Assembly (NCBI GenBank): GCA_946406115.1
Contig: OX291544.1
Span: 34,365,521 to 34,429,520, forward strand
Direction of reading: 5' to 3'
Length of the DNA: 64,000 nucleotides
Origin: Apoda limacodes
Lineage: Eukaryota > Arthropoda > Insecta > Lepidoptera > Limacodidae
Of the stretch, positions 32,342-44,265 are shown piece by piece. Position numbers and translations under genes: made by a program. Under the pieces are notes generated by a model, which made no database searches, was not told the origin of the DNA, and saw only the letters and a list, made by a program, of their open reading frames with translations. Every line of letters begins with the position of its first letter. The first letter of the stretch is position 1.

Positions 32342-34012
32342 CATTGGTTACTCATACCATCCCAGCTCCATCCAAAAGTTAAGGAGGCATCTGATGTTAT
32401 TCAGCGCCTCTCTCATGGTTTGTGGATTCTTAAGGAGCTTTGTCCGTTGGTCGCTCACGCTTTTGCAATGAAGAACCACGTGAGAAGGTGTCTTCTCGAC
32501 TTCCATACAGCCCCTGCATAGAGGACTGTCGGTAACGCCGATATTGAAAAAGTGCCTGTTTAGCGGGCAGTGACCTGTTATTATGCCAACTATGTAGCGT
32601 AGGTTTTTCCTGCTAAGTTTTAACAGTTTGTGCGACAGATTTGCGTCCAAGGATGTAAGAACATTCTTGGTTTGTCTGTTCTACCCACTGTTTGTTGTGT
32701 AAGGTTCTGTCACGTAACCATGTTTTGAGTTGGATGAATGGTATCGGTACAATTGGTTCGGGTCCCATTATTTTAGTGCCCGATCCTCTCTTTCTGAAGA
32801 GTAACCCGGTTCTTCAATGCAATTTTTTGCAGTTCACAGTGATACTCCAGGATTAGTCCATTGTTGATGCGGTTGTTGTTGAGAGCTTGTAGCACAGCGG
32901 CACTGAGATGATGCGTATCGATGCATCGCTTATGCCTCTAGACAGGACCGCTGTTGCAGCTCGGGTAATCCCAACACATTCTGCTTGGAAGATGGTGTTG
33001 AGTGCACCCAAGCTCGTTGATATGTTGATGTTCAGGTCATGGGAGAATACCCCTGCGCCCGTTCCTGATTCCTTTTTGGAGCCATCGGTGTAGATCCTGA
33101 CTTCATGGATGCCGGAGCTATCCTTTTCTTCCTCATGAAGCTGGATACGGTTTTTTTTGTCGAAGACAAAGGTTTTTGGGATGATGTCACATGTCGCCTC
33201 TATCATCGGAAGCTCGTATCCTATTTCCTCCTTGAGTGAAAGTGAAAAGTGAAGTGATTCTGCCGTCCCGTTTCCAGAGCTCTACTTTCTCAAGTCGTAT
33301 GGCTGCAGCGGCAGCTTCTTGTTGTATAACAAGATAAAGGGGTCTGAGGTTGAGAATGACTTCTAATGCTGTCGTGGGAGTCGTTTTCATACTGCCTGTG
33401 GTTGCTAGGCAGGTAAGACGCTGCAGGCTTTGTAGTTTGTTTTTTACTGTGCTTAACTGAGTTCGGGGCCACCAAACTACTGCACCATATGTTATCATGG
33501 GTCGTATTATGGCTGTATAAAGCCATAGGGTTATGGATGGTTTAAGGTCCCATTTCTAGCCTATTAGTCTTCTGCATTGCCAGAAGGTTGTACATGCCTT
33601 GGTTATTTTTGTGCTTAGATGCTAACTCCAATTTAGTTTGTTGTCTAAAATTACCCCAAGGTATTTGACTTCACTTGAAAGGGTAAGCTCAATGTCAAAT
33701 AGTTTTGCAATGCAATGCAATAGCATGGTAGTTATTTGTATTTTCCTTTTATTTGTGAAAAGGACTAATTCTGTTTTGTTGGGGTTTACCGTCAGTTCAT
33801 GGTGGTGACACCACTCTTTCATGATTCTGAGGGCTAGTTGCATGCGAGTGCAGATAATATTTTCTGAGTTGCCTTTGATCAGAATACGCAGATGTGTGAG
33901 TGCGTTCTCTATTATTCGGTTCATATCGGGTTTTGTCCGGCTCTGTGTCTGTGTGTCGTACTTTTCGAACTTTGCGGCTGCGTTCGATATTTTCGCGTTT
34001 TAACACCATGGT
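32342..34012 (-). mobile_element. LINE ORF2 3' half with RNase H domain
   Basis: Minus strand, 5' to 3'. 33,924-33,622: RT palm end and thumb with KEWCHHHELTVNPNKTELVL and VKYLGVILDNKLNWS. 33,498-33,187: connection region with ITYGAVVWWPRT and LQRLTCLATTGSMKTTPTTA. 33,206-32,853: ribonuclease H with IYTDGSKKESGTGAGVFS (first catalytic Asp) and QAECVGITRAA (catalytic Glu). 32,650-32,348: C-terminal IVGIITGHCPLNRHF followed by a CX2C...HX4C knuckle (CRGCMEVEKTPSHVVLHC). RNase H plus a terminal Cys/His knuckle points to an I/LOA-like lineage rather than jockey proper. Endonuclease and the first RT motifs are missing, and frames change several times, so it is a fossil. Confidence 0.88.
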
Positions 34013-34525
34013 GCAAGTATAATATACCTGATCATTTCTGAAATAAAACCGTTGCTAGACCTGTCACTTTACAAAGCAAATGACACAGACATTTGTGACG
34101 TCAAACAAAGTATAAAACATCTGCGACAGTTTGCAACACTAGAAGATGATCCGTTTGTTGCTGATCCTTCATAAATCCTCTCTCTAAGAACCATATACTG
34201 TAGTCCCAAGGAAAAACCTCGATTTTTCAATATTTATAAAAGTTGTGAAATATGTATGGAAGTTGGACCGCACTAAAGCCGATTGTAAGTAATGTTAGAG
34301 ATGAGCAAATGAAAATATATATATCAATAAATATCGTATAATTATTATTTACGGACAGTATCAATATTTATCAGCATGAAATATATGTATTTGAACAAAG
34401 GAGTTTGTAAATAAATGCAATACGGAACCAGTTAATAAACAGATTTTATAAAGTATTTTATTAAATGAACCTAGACGGAAAATGAATAAATAGAACAGGT
34501 CGGTGATGCATAAAAAATAATGTTT
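34013..34525. other. Unassigned AT-rich spacer
   Basis: No coding or repeat signal was recognised between the RNase H LINE and the next endonuclease fragment. Confidence 0.4.
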
Positions 34526-34529
34526 ATGA

Positions 34530-35050
34530 AATATAAATTACATTTAAAACTATAGTTAAATAGTGAAGAAAATTAAACATATATAAGATCAACTAGAAAA
34601 GTATACACATAAGTTTCTAATAGATTTTCATTTGCAGAAAAATAATTAATTTGAAGTGGAGAGCTGTAGAAGATACCGAGAATAAAATTAGTATGAAAAA
34701 GAACTTCTTCAATCAGAATGTTCTCCGCAGTATTATTAGCAGGTGAAGGCTGAGAAGACGTATTTATCAGAGTAAAAGGAATGTGGGAAAGAAGGTAAAT
34801 AGCCACTCCACCACCAGTTCTGCCAATGCGGTCATTTCGGATGAGATAGAAACCTGGTATAGAATATGATGTCGAGGGTAGACGGGGCTTTAGCCAGGTT
34901 TTAGAAACAAGAATTGCCTGGATATTATTGTTATCGAATGACTAAATCAGGATAGTGTGCCGGAATACTTTGGGCATTAATGTGATAAGCATTGAACTTT
35001 TTCACTAAAATTGAAAAACAAAAATTTAGGAAGGAGCTGAGAGGAACTGA
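34530..35050 (-). mobile_element. LINE AP-endonuclease domain fragment
   Basis: On the minus strand, after frameshifts, the sequence reads ETWL-like context, PGFYLIRNDRIGRTGGGVAI and LLSHIPF, then IFYSSPLQINYF within the frame 34,806-34,573. IRNDR-GRTGGGVAIY is the signature loop-strand of LINE AP endonucleases, and the F-Y-x-P-x-P-like segment follows at the usual distance. It may or may not belong to the same insertion as the RNase H fragment downstream. RT is absent between them. Confidence 0.75.
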
Positions 35051-37258
35051 AATGCTGTGAAAGCTTTCGTTTAATCCGTCTCATGATGAACTTAATAGAT
35101 TTTGCATCATAGCAAATAATATCTGGGTTGCTAGTGGAAAGTGGTTAAAGTCGAAAAACACAAATTAACAGGAGACGCAAAAAACCGTTGTAGCTTAAAA
35201 TTAATCGGAGTTTTGTTCACTGTTCTTCAACAACTATACTTACAAATAAACTTTAAATGCAGTCTTAATATTTAAAAAATCTTCTTTCACAAGGTAATAT
35301 TACTACTTCTCTAAAGTTAACAGTTTAAAAAAATGTGCTCTCAAGGATATATCTTAATTAATACTCTTTTTCATCCATAATTCTTATACTACTAAGGGAT
35401 ATAATTGATATTATACTCCTTTTACCTTCATTGTAAAAGTAAAAAGGGGCACGCTGTTCGGTTTATAAGATTTTTTTTTTTATAAAGGTAATAAACATGT
35501 GCGGACAGACCCTTCGAAATCTGTGGCACAAGGTTTTGCCCATGACAAGAAGTTTCTTCTGAGGCGTTTGAGATATTAAAACGCGTATATGCACACAACA
35601 GACGGATTTTATTTAACTTATGCTTCTAATTCTTACATTCTAGCTTAAATTCTAACACATATTTACATTATTTCACTTTAAACATTATATATTAGTATCT
35701 GATGGATACTTTATGAAGCTTCTTGATTGACTGAATACAAATACAAAATTTGTTCTATATTTATAATAAAAATGAAAAACCCCATCAGAGGGAGAGGTTG
35801 TTCCATAGAACCTTCTAGATTTAGTACTTAACTTATTGTACTTACTGTGGTGACTGAAAATCTAGCCCACACAAAAACTTAGTGAAAGACAACATATAGT
35901 AGTCGATATAGACATATATCGAAAGTGTAGGTATATCTATCTAGCTATAAATCGCTACTGACAGTTGGGGTTTCTATCGGCTATTGCTATCACAGTCACA
36001 TGATTTGCGGCTTGACTATAAAATAACGCTGTTTTACATTTTTAGGTTTTATAGCCAAACGGTAGGAGCTATGACGATGACGATTTAGGTGTCCTAAGAT
36101 AGAGCTTTCGGAGGCGGTTCCAATGACGTCTACGGTTAGGCCGTAGTGAGAGAAGAGCTGGAATTCTAGCTCTCAGGGCTCTGCCTATACTAGATGACTA
36201 CAGACTTTGTGCTATATGTCAAAAAATAGACCTAAATTTCGGACATTCCTTTCCGTGTTTTTGGTGTCTGTCAGTATGTTAAATCATGAAAAAATGTGTG
36301 ATACAAGTTTTCAGGATTTTCCTTGTGCTCTTCAGGGCTTAAAGTTACTGTATGAAACCTTTTATTTTGATAGATGCCTATGAGAGGTATCTAGTGATAT
36401 ATTTATCTTTATCCTATGTAACCCGGTTACTGAGTTATAAGCTATCGTATTTCATAAGTTTACACGTAATTTGTGCCCCAACCATACTACTTATCGTAAA
36501 TGTATAGATACCTACGTGTAGGGGCAAAGGTGTGCTTTTAACCTGTAATGCTTATTTTAGGCATAGCCTAAGGACTTAATGACCCTAGCCTGGTAAAGTT
36601 TTAGACAGTTTTTCTCTTTTTTACCCATAGACCCATCCCTTTTGTATCTCTATCGCAGTCTATTATCAGAGGAGTGAGGGAGAAAGAATGTGCAATACTC
36701 AACATGCTAACTATTTTCACCTGTAACTTAATAACCCTACATACGGTCTATATAGAACTTTACATAGTAGTTCTGTACATTTTTGCACAACAAATGACAT
36801 ATCCTACATATCCCGCTTTTTTGGGGATAGTCGTGCGTAAAAAGTGCACAACATGTCGGTACTCACACAATATTACTTTTGATATCAACAAATAGTAAAG
36901 AGGGGAAATGAAACAAACCGACTCTACTTTTACTTAACTTAAAACAATTTTACAGTTATTGTTATTACAAGTTTTTTAAATCTAAGCTAGTCCCTATCAG
37001 GAAAATAGTTTTTATTGTGTAAATATATACTTAATATTAACTTATTATTACGAACATTACATGACAAAAATTATGCATTTTTATATAAATGTTTATAGAT
37101 GCAATTTGTGTTGCATTCTTGCAGCGGTGATAACAAAACATAAACAACCTACATAAAAAAAAACTGCCTAAACCCACATCACACAAACTGTATATACCAC
37201 GGATAAACTAGTTATTTTGGAAGACTTTATGGTTTTTTAAGTTTTAGACATTTATTTC
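35051..37258. other. AT-rich stretch with no recognised gene
   Basis: I see no family motif in either strand. The frame 36,674-36,895 is short and domain-free. A GC-richer patch lies near 36,100-36,190. Confidence 0.45.
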
Positions 37259-37261
37259 TGT

Positions 37262-37790
37262 CTAGCTTCTGCCAGCGGCTTCGCCCGCCCTAAATTTCGT
37301 TATCGGCGTAGGTTCTTAAGGACTCTATTATAGAAAAAAACATACAATCAAATCTTTCCTCTTTAATGGCATAATACATTTGTGTCTGTGATACAATGGA
37401 AATACACATACAAAATTTCAACCCAATCGGTCAAGCCGTTTAGTAGTTGACGTACCGACAGCAGCGCCACCTTCCGGGTCCAATTGTCTTTTTAAATCAT
37501 CCAGGAAACCCATATAATACCCATATACGACCCAATCATTTCAGCCGTGTAGAAATTTTGTGAAAAAGATTAGTACGGAAGGATAGTTCTTACTACCCGT
37601 TGTCTTATTACCCGCTTTTTCGTAGGAATAAAGAATTTTACCGCGGTAAAAAGTAGCCTATGTTCATCAGGAATAATGTCGGCTTCTAATGGTAACAGAA
37701 TTTTTTAAATCGGTCCAGTAGTTTCGGAGCGTATTCAATACAAACAAACCAACAAGAGATTAAAAATAAGATAAAACTTGATTAAATTGT
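37262..37790 (+). repeat. CTAGCTTCTGCC...-type dispersed repeat, about 0.5 kb
   Basis: Opens CTAGCTTCTGCCAGCGGCTT and CGCCCGCC, includes AATTTCAACCCAATCGGTCA, AAAAGTAGCCTATGTTCATC and AAATCGGTCCAGTAGTTTCG, and ends near ACAAACAAACCAACAAGAG. These are phrases of a very common lepidopteran repeat related to the termini at 4,402, 11,122 and 22,633. Class not certain. Confidence 0.65.
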
Positions 37791-38092
37791 AGACTTTCTT
37801 ATTATTCTTGATTTAGTTTTAAATAAGTTATGCACCGGTGCTAATTTTTTGTAAATGTAGTATTTTAAATTATTTTTAATTGAGAAAGTGATTTTATGTT
37901 TTTTTATATCATTAGGTAACTTATTGTACTTTTGAATTCCTGCCCACAAAATATTTTTTTCCCGTAATTAGTTCTCGTTGTTTGTGACATGATGTTATTG
38001 GGGTAGCGCAGTGATCTAGTTTAAACTTGCGATTGAGTGTTAAAATTAAGAGATATATGAATATTTTGCAGTAAAAACTTCTTTAGCGGTGT
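37790..38092 (-). mobile_element. Older LINE C-terminal fragment, partly included in the inverted repeat
   Basis: On the minus strand the sequence reads KYNKLPNDIKKHKITFSIKN followed by NLKYYIYKKL, a LINE ORF2 C-terminus (the YNKLP box), preceded by SLNFNTQSQ and a Lys-rich GKKIFCG segment after a frameshift. The part from 37,935 rightward is repeated in inverted form at 40,400-40,554. Confidence 0.6.
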
Positions 38093-38945
38093 TATGCACT
38101 TTTTTTGTGATGGGTAAAAAATGTTAAATTCGCGTCAGGACACGTGACCTGATCGAAAATTCGTAAGACATATCCCCCTCTCTTTTTACCGTGCGGCGAG
38201 AATGTATGGCTGCGTCTGCTGTTTCGTTTTTGATTCCCGATTCGACTTTCGTGTTGTGCGGTCGTGTTCTAGAGCGTCAAGTGCTCTCATAGTGCTACGT
38301 GCAGTGGTGACTCAGCTGGTGCGCATTCCTGTGTGGTGTTTTGCCTCAGCGCTGACGACCTCGAATTGTTGTTTGGTTTATTGCCCGCAATTCTTGGAAA
38401 ATCGGCCTAAGTGTTGAGCGCTGCACGGCAGTGTGTATTGGCTGGGAAATTGCTTCTCGGCCCACTCTGAGTGTGTTTGCGCGCTTTTCAGCGCGCCCAT
38501 AACGCGAAGTTTATTGAAGCGATACTGTGTGTCTTTGTGCGTGAGTGTGTGTTCTCGTAGTCGCGGAACTACTACGCATAGCGGTGACCCTCGCTTTCCT
38601 CTTTGACTGTTACCGGTTCGCCCGGTCTGAGTCCGGCTTTGGGTTAAATCGCTAGTGTAGTATTTCCGCTTCAGCGGTTCGCCGCTCCGCGCATTCTCGC
38701 GTTTTAAGTATCGATTGCGTTTAGTTTGTAGAAATCCAGTTCCGAGTGCTCAAGGGCTGGTGGGTGAGATCGTATAGCTCTTTTCAGAGTTGCGATCTAC
38801 CTATCGTTTCTTCTTCATAAACGTCTCGTTGCTGGGGGGAAACCTAACGGTGACAACGTAACCCCGGCCGTAGGAGTAGGATTTAGGTACACACCAGGCA
38901 ATCCGTAGCACTGCGGGGCGCCTGGCCACATTAAGGTATTCTTGC
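37935..38945 (+). repeat. Left arm of a 1.01-kb inverted repeat (jockey 5' region plus flank)
   Basis: Matches 39,545-40,554 as reverse complement almost perfectly, from AATTCCTGCCCACAAAATAT to GGTATTCTTGC. Most of it, GC-rich from about 38,190, looks like a jockey 5' UTR. The outer 150 bp is older LINE sequence. The frame at 38,202-38,417 recurs on the minus strand at 40,288-40,073 because of the symmetry; I see no domain in it. Confidence 0.95.
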
Positions 38946-39544
38946 CAGCCGCCATGGACACAACCCCCGCCGCCACCTCTTCGCAGGCCGACCGTCCCAC
39001 TTCGGGACGGAAGAAAAAATCTTCGACCCCTATTGTCATCAAATACAAAGGGGCCTGGCCAAAGAGGGGGAAGCGCTAGGCTCTTTGAGGCGTTTAGCCT
39101 CGGAGTCGGAGGGAGGAGGAGTAGAAGACTCCTGAGCGGATGCCGCCGAAGCCTTTTTAGACTTGGCGGACTTCTTCCGCTTTTTCCCCTTTTTTGTCCC
39201 CAGGCCAACCACTTTGAAGCCTTCGTCGTCCTCGGACAACGCCGACTCAGCGGACATTACGACTACCGGAGACAGGGGTGCGGTTTCGGACTCGAACGGG
39301 TACGCGAGCGAGACGGGGAACGCGGCGGCGAACATGGGGAGCGTACCGACTTGTCGTACGCTATTTGGTCAGCCACAGCCTGGGAAATGTAGGCTTGGAC
39401 TAGATCTGAGTGATCACGAAGGCAAGCCTTAATGATCTCCCCTATCTGGTCCCGGGACATGCCAGTGAGTAATTCGGCCATCGCGGGAGTGGCCGAGGTG
39501 TAGATTATGAGTACCTAGTGACTCCCCACCATTGCTGGCGAGGA
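38946..39544. mobile_element. Jockey ORF1 pieces in opposite orientations between the arms
   Basis: From 38,954 the plus strand reads MDTTPAATSSQADRP and SGRKKKSSTPIVIKY to about 39,046, resembling the Lys-rich middle of a jockey ORF1. From 39,481 the minus strand reads MAELLTGMSRDQIGEIIKAC and, after a one-base frameshift near 39,320, EDDEGFKVVG with a Lys-rich KKGKKRKKSAKSKK run down to about 39,045, resembling an ORF1 N-terminal half. The two orientations meet near 39,047. Confidence 0.65.
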
Positions 39545-40554
39545 GCAAGAATACCTAAATGTGGCCAGGCGCCCCGCAGTGCTACGGATTGCCTGGTGTG
39601 TACCTAACTCCTACTCCTACGGCCGGGGTTACGTTGTCACCGTTAGGTTTCCCCCCAGCAACGAGACGTTTATGAAGATGAAACGATAGGTAGATCGCAA
39701 CTCTGAAAAGAGCTATACGATCTCACCCACCAGCCCTTGAGCACTCGGAACTGGATTTCTACAAACTAAACGCAATCGATACTTAAAACGCGAGAATGCG
39801 CGGAGCGGCGAACCGCTGAAGCGGAAATACTACACTAGCGATTTAACCCAAAGCCGGACTCAGACCGGGCGAACCGGTAACAGTCAAAGAGGAAAGCGAG
39901 GGTCACCGCTATGCGTAGTAGTTCCGCGACTACGAGAACACACACTCACGCACAAAGACACACAGTATCGCTTCAATAAACTTCGCGTTATGGGCGCGCT
40001 GAAAAGCGCGCAAACACACTCAGAGTGGGCCGAGAAGCAATTTCCCAGCCAATACACACTGCCGTGCAGCGCTCAACACTTAGGCCGATTTTCCAAGAAT
40101 TGCGGGCAATAAACCAAACAACAATTCGAGGTCGTCAGCGCTGAGGCAAAACACCACACAGGAATGCGCACCAGCTGAGTCACCACTGCACGTAGCACTA
40201 TGAGAGCACTTGACGCTCTAGAACACGACCGCACAACACGAAAGTCGAATCGGGAATCAAAAACGAAACAGCAGACGCAGCCATACATTCTCGCCGCACG
40301 GTAAAAAGAGAGGGGGATATGTCTTACGAATTTTCGATCAGGTCACGTGTCCTGACGCGAATTTAACATTTTTTACCCATCACAAAAAAAGTGCATAACA
40401 CCGCTAAAGAAGTTTTTACTGCAAAATATTCATATATCTCTTAATTTTAACACTCAATCGCAAGTTTAAACTAGATCACTGCGCTACCCGAATAACATCA
40501 TGTCACAACAACTAGAACTAATTACGGGAAAAAAATATTTTGTGGGCAGGAATT
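39545..40554 (-). repeat. Right arm of the 1.01-kb inverted repeat
   Basis: Reverse complement of 37,935-38,945. Its outer end at 40,554 is joined directly to the first codons of the plus-strand jockey ORF2. Confidence 0.95.
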
Positions 40555-43500
40555 GTGTGTCCGTCTCCTTAGGCTATATTAATGCCAACGGTCTTCGTAA
40601 CCAAAGAGAGGAATTATCGCAATTCCTCTCGTCCTAAAAACCGGACGTCTTCCTCATCCAGGAAACGTTCCTAAAGCCCGCTGTCCGCACCCCTTCGATC
40701 GCGAACTAACGTACCGTCCGTAATGATAGAAGTGCCTCCAATCTCGGAGGCACTCTCATCTATTACAGGCGCTCCCTGCATTGCTCTATCGATGCCTATC
40801 GATCCTCCACCACTCACGAACTTAGAAGCATCCGTCTGCCGCTTAGCGATGACCGTCCATCAGCCGATCATCATTGCATCGGTTTATCTCTCTCCCTTAA
40901 AAGACTTGCTCGAGAGCGACCTTCAGTCGCTCTTACATTTAGGCGACGCCGTCATTCTTGCCGGCGACCTAAATTGCAAGCATCGCCGCTGGAACTCTTC
41001 TGTAACTTCACGGAGAGGCAGACTCCTTGACGATTTAGTTGACAGACTAAACTTTGACATCATCGCTCCCATGACGCCCACTTTCTTTCCCCACAATACT
41101 AGGAACAACCCTGACGTACTGGACATAGCACTTCTAAAGAATGTAAGGCTAAGCTTTCGCTCTATAGAGGTGCTTGACGAACTTGACTCCGACCACCGCC
41201 CTGTCGTCCTCCGATTAGGTTCCCCTTCGGACTCTCCTCCCGACACTAGAACCGTGACGGACTGGGATAAATTTGGGCAATTGCTCTAAAATCCCAGCTC
41301 GCCACATCTAGACCGCGTTCCCAACGTAATCTCTTCCGCGACCGACCTAAACGTAGCTATCGACTCACTCACTAGCCACCTGACCGCCACCGTTGGTGAG
41401 TGCTCACGACAGGTGCCGGTTGGTGATTATCACCACTTAATCCTGCCTCAGCACATCAGGTCACTAATGACTGAGCGTAACGCGGCTCGCCGCGCACGCG
41501 ATCGTGCTCCCACTACCGAAAATAAAGCTCGCTTCAACGACTTACACCGCCGTGTAAGAACCGCTGTAGCTGAGCTTCGCGCCCATCGTTTCGGTGATCT
41601 TATGGAGAACATCTCTCCTTCTCACCAAGCTTATTGGCACTTAGCCAGAGCTCTAAAATCCGAAACCGCCAACTCTCTCCCTCCGTTAACTCGTCCCAAC
41701 AACGTTCCCGCGTTAAATGACGACGAAAAAGTGGATTGCCTAGCGTCTAGCCTCCAAGCCCAATGTGCCTTAAACACACAGCCTTTCGATCCCGACCACG
41801 TGCGCGAGGTAGACGGCGAAATGGAGCGCAGAACTTCTCTGCCTCCACAAGACCCCCTGCCCCCTGTCACTGTCGACGAAGTCGTACAGGTCATCAAAGA
41901 CCTACGCCCCCGTAAAGCCCCCGGTGCTGACGGTATCTCTAACGATATCCTAAAGCGCCTCACTCTTCCCCTTATCTGCCTCCTAGAAGCGATCTTTAAC
42001 GCTGCTATGGAACATTGCATCTTTCCTTCTCAATGGAAAGATGCAATTGTTATAGGCATCCATAAGCCAGGCAAAGCTCGTACCGAGCCGTCCTCCTATC
42101 GCCCTATAAGTTTACTAAAGGCCCTTGGTAAACTCAACGCCTCCTCCTCGCTCGCCTACGGAACGCTATAGTCTCCAGAGGCATTTTAATAGACGAGCAG
42201 TTCGGCTTCCGTGCCAAACACTCATGCGTCCATCAAGTCCTCCGCAAAACGGAACATATTCTTACTGGCTTTCAACCAGCGTTAGGTAAGACCCGTCACA
42301 CGGGCGCTGTCTTCTTCGATGTAGCGAAAGCTTTCGACAAAGTCTGGCACAACGGTTTAATTTTTAAACTGTACGACTTTCAGTTGCCAGATCGTCTCGT
42401 GCTCATCCTACGAGACTATTTGTCGAATCGTAGCATTCGCTACAAAGTTGAAGGCACTCTCTCTTCCCCCCGTCCCATAGAAGCAGGAGTCCCGCAAGGG
42501 TCCGTGCTAGCCCCCATCTTGTGCCTTCTGTACACTAACGATATCCCTGAAACGATATGTACCAATCTAGCCCTCTTTGCGGACGATACCGCACTCTATA
42601 CTACCGATAGGCAAGTGAGTCGAATCACTGAGAGACTCCAATCCGCTATCACCGCCCTAGGCGAATGGTTTCGGAAATGGAGAATCGAGGTGAATCCCGA
42701 CAAAAGCTCTGCCGTCCTCTTTACCTTAGGCCGCCCTCCGCGGCCAACTCCCCTTTCTCTCTTTGGTCGTGCCATTCCCTGGCAGAATAAGACCAAATAT
42801 CTCGGTGTGACCATGGATAGTCGTTTGAACTTCCAAGCTCACACCAAAATAGTCAGAGACCGAGCCGCTTTTGTCCTCGGTCGTCTCTATCCCATGATAG
42901 GCAAGTATAGTAAGATGTCGCTTAGAAATAAGCTAAATCTTTACACAACTTGTATCCGCCCCATACTAGCTTATGCTAGCGTAGTCTTTGCGCTGTCCAA
43001 GCGCAATCTCCACAAACTCCAGACCCTCCAAAACCGCTTTCTCTGAGCGGCCTCTGGAGCCTCTTGGTACGTTCGCAATGCGGACCTACACAGAGACTTC
43101 GAACTTCCCACGATTCCCCAATACTTTAAAGACTTGGCAGTCCGCTTTTTCGAGCGTACGCAAAATCAACCGAATCGATTAATTGTGCAATCCACAACGT
43201 ATCGTCCCCCCGATCGACCCGGTCACGGTCGTAAAACTATTGTTAGGCGGCCTTAGCACGTACTAACGTCCTCAGATGACGATCTCGCTGTCCGGATAGC
43301 GAGATTAGTCTCTACGACCTCCCCGAATAGGGCCTCCCTCCAAACTCGACGCCGACGTCCCCGGGTTCGTCGGCGCCCACAAGGATACACTAGGTATCAA
43401 AGAGTGCCGGGGCGCTTCTCGCCCCCACTCAATCACAATCGTACCCGCGTAACGGGGAACTCCCCTCCTGGCGGTGACTCACCTTCGGGTTCGAGACTCA

Positions 43501-43683
43501 CGCCGGTCGAAGGGACGCCCCCGAGAGCGACTACCCAAGCCGAGGCTTCCCTCGCGGGGAGCCCTTGAGCGTTGGGCGCTATATGGGCTGAGGCTCCTTC
43601 AGAGTCTCGCCCCAAAAGTCCGGTGAAGCAGTAATGGCTGCAACAGCCAACTGCATAGTCAACTCAGAAAAAAAAAAAAAAAA
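40555..43683 (+). mobile_element. Jockey-clade LINE: ORF2 (endonuclease-RT), 3' region and poly(A)
   Basis: The largest coding unit of the window. Endonuclease, about 40,570-41,250: GYINANGLRNQREEL, VFLIQETFLK, ASVYLSP, ILAGDLNCKHRRWNS (GDxN), LDIALLKN and LDSDHRPVVL (SDH). Linker: LRAHRFGDLMENISPSHQAY. RT: RPRKAPGADGISNDILK (41,904-41,957), SSYRPISLLKALGKL, VFFDVAKAFDKVWHNGL (42,310-42,360), AGVPQGSVLAPILCLLYTND, LALFADDTALY (catalytic, 42,570-42,602), KTKYLGVTMDSRLNF. The C-terminus continues beyond a stop at 43,045 through WYVRNADLHRDFELPTIPQY. Defects: stops near 40,637, 41,287 and 43,045, a frameshift between about 42,140 and 42,330, and a stop at 43,255. The A-run is 43,669-43,683. Not autonomous, but recently active by similarity to the 6.7-kb copy. 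Confidence 0.95.
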
Positions 43684-44265
43684 TTAGTTTTTTTAGTATA
43701 TGGCGATTATGAGTAGTACAGGGATGTTGGATATGGGATTTTAATTCTATGACAGATTGAGATGTCAAATATACTACGTCAAAAGAGTAAATAAACAAAC
43801 ATTATTATTTATAATAAATAAATAAGTATACGAAGTGATGGAAAGTAAATAGGTAGTATGTTTTCACTACTGTCGGCACTCCCGGAGTGAAACCCGTTTT
43901 TTTAACAATAAATACAATAAATGAAAATCACTCAGTTAGGTAATGCACTAGATAAATTAAGTATTATAACATGTTTTCTTTTAATTCAAAATTTTACTGA
44001 CAAGAATGCACGTATTATAAAAATACAATTGATTTATAGTCATTAATTTGGTTTTACTATATACTGTGGGTTTCGGTGTTAGGTAATCAAAATAAAATAG
44101 AAGTTTTATTATTCGGTTTTGGGTAGTTTCGAGATTAGTTTTAGCGGTTGCACCTCAGACCTTTATTAGGTATATTAAATGTAATTTTATAAGAGAGTTG
44201 TATATGAGGTAGCGCACTGGTCTGCGATAACAGTGGGAAATATTTCAAAGAAGTAATGCCGATAG
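43684..44265. other. AT-rich spacer
   Basis: No gene recognised between the jockey poly(A) and the RT end of the next minus-strand LINE. Sequence around 44,040-44,260 may be the 3' part of that LINE, but no motif survives. Confidence 0.4.

Noticed and set aside
38202..40288. Identical 71-codon frames (MYGCVCCFVFDSRFDF) at both arms
   Set aside because: They lie in the jockey 5' region, duplicated by the inverted repeat. No domain, and the position is that of a UTR.
40555..43683. Simple twin-primed inversion as full explanation of the jockey structure
   Set aside because: It explains the inverted 5' part next to ORF2 but not the second, plus-oriented 5' arm nor the inclusion of older flanking sequence in both arms.
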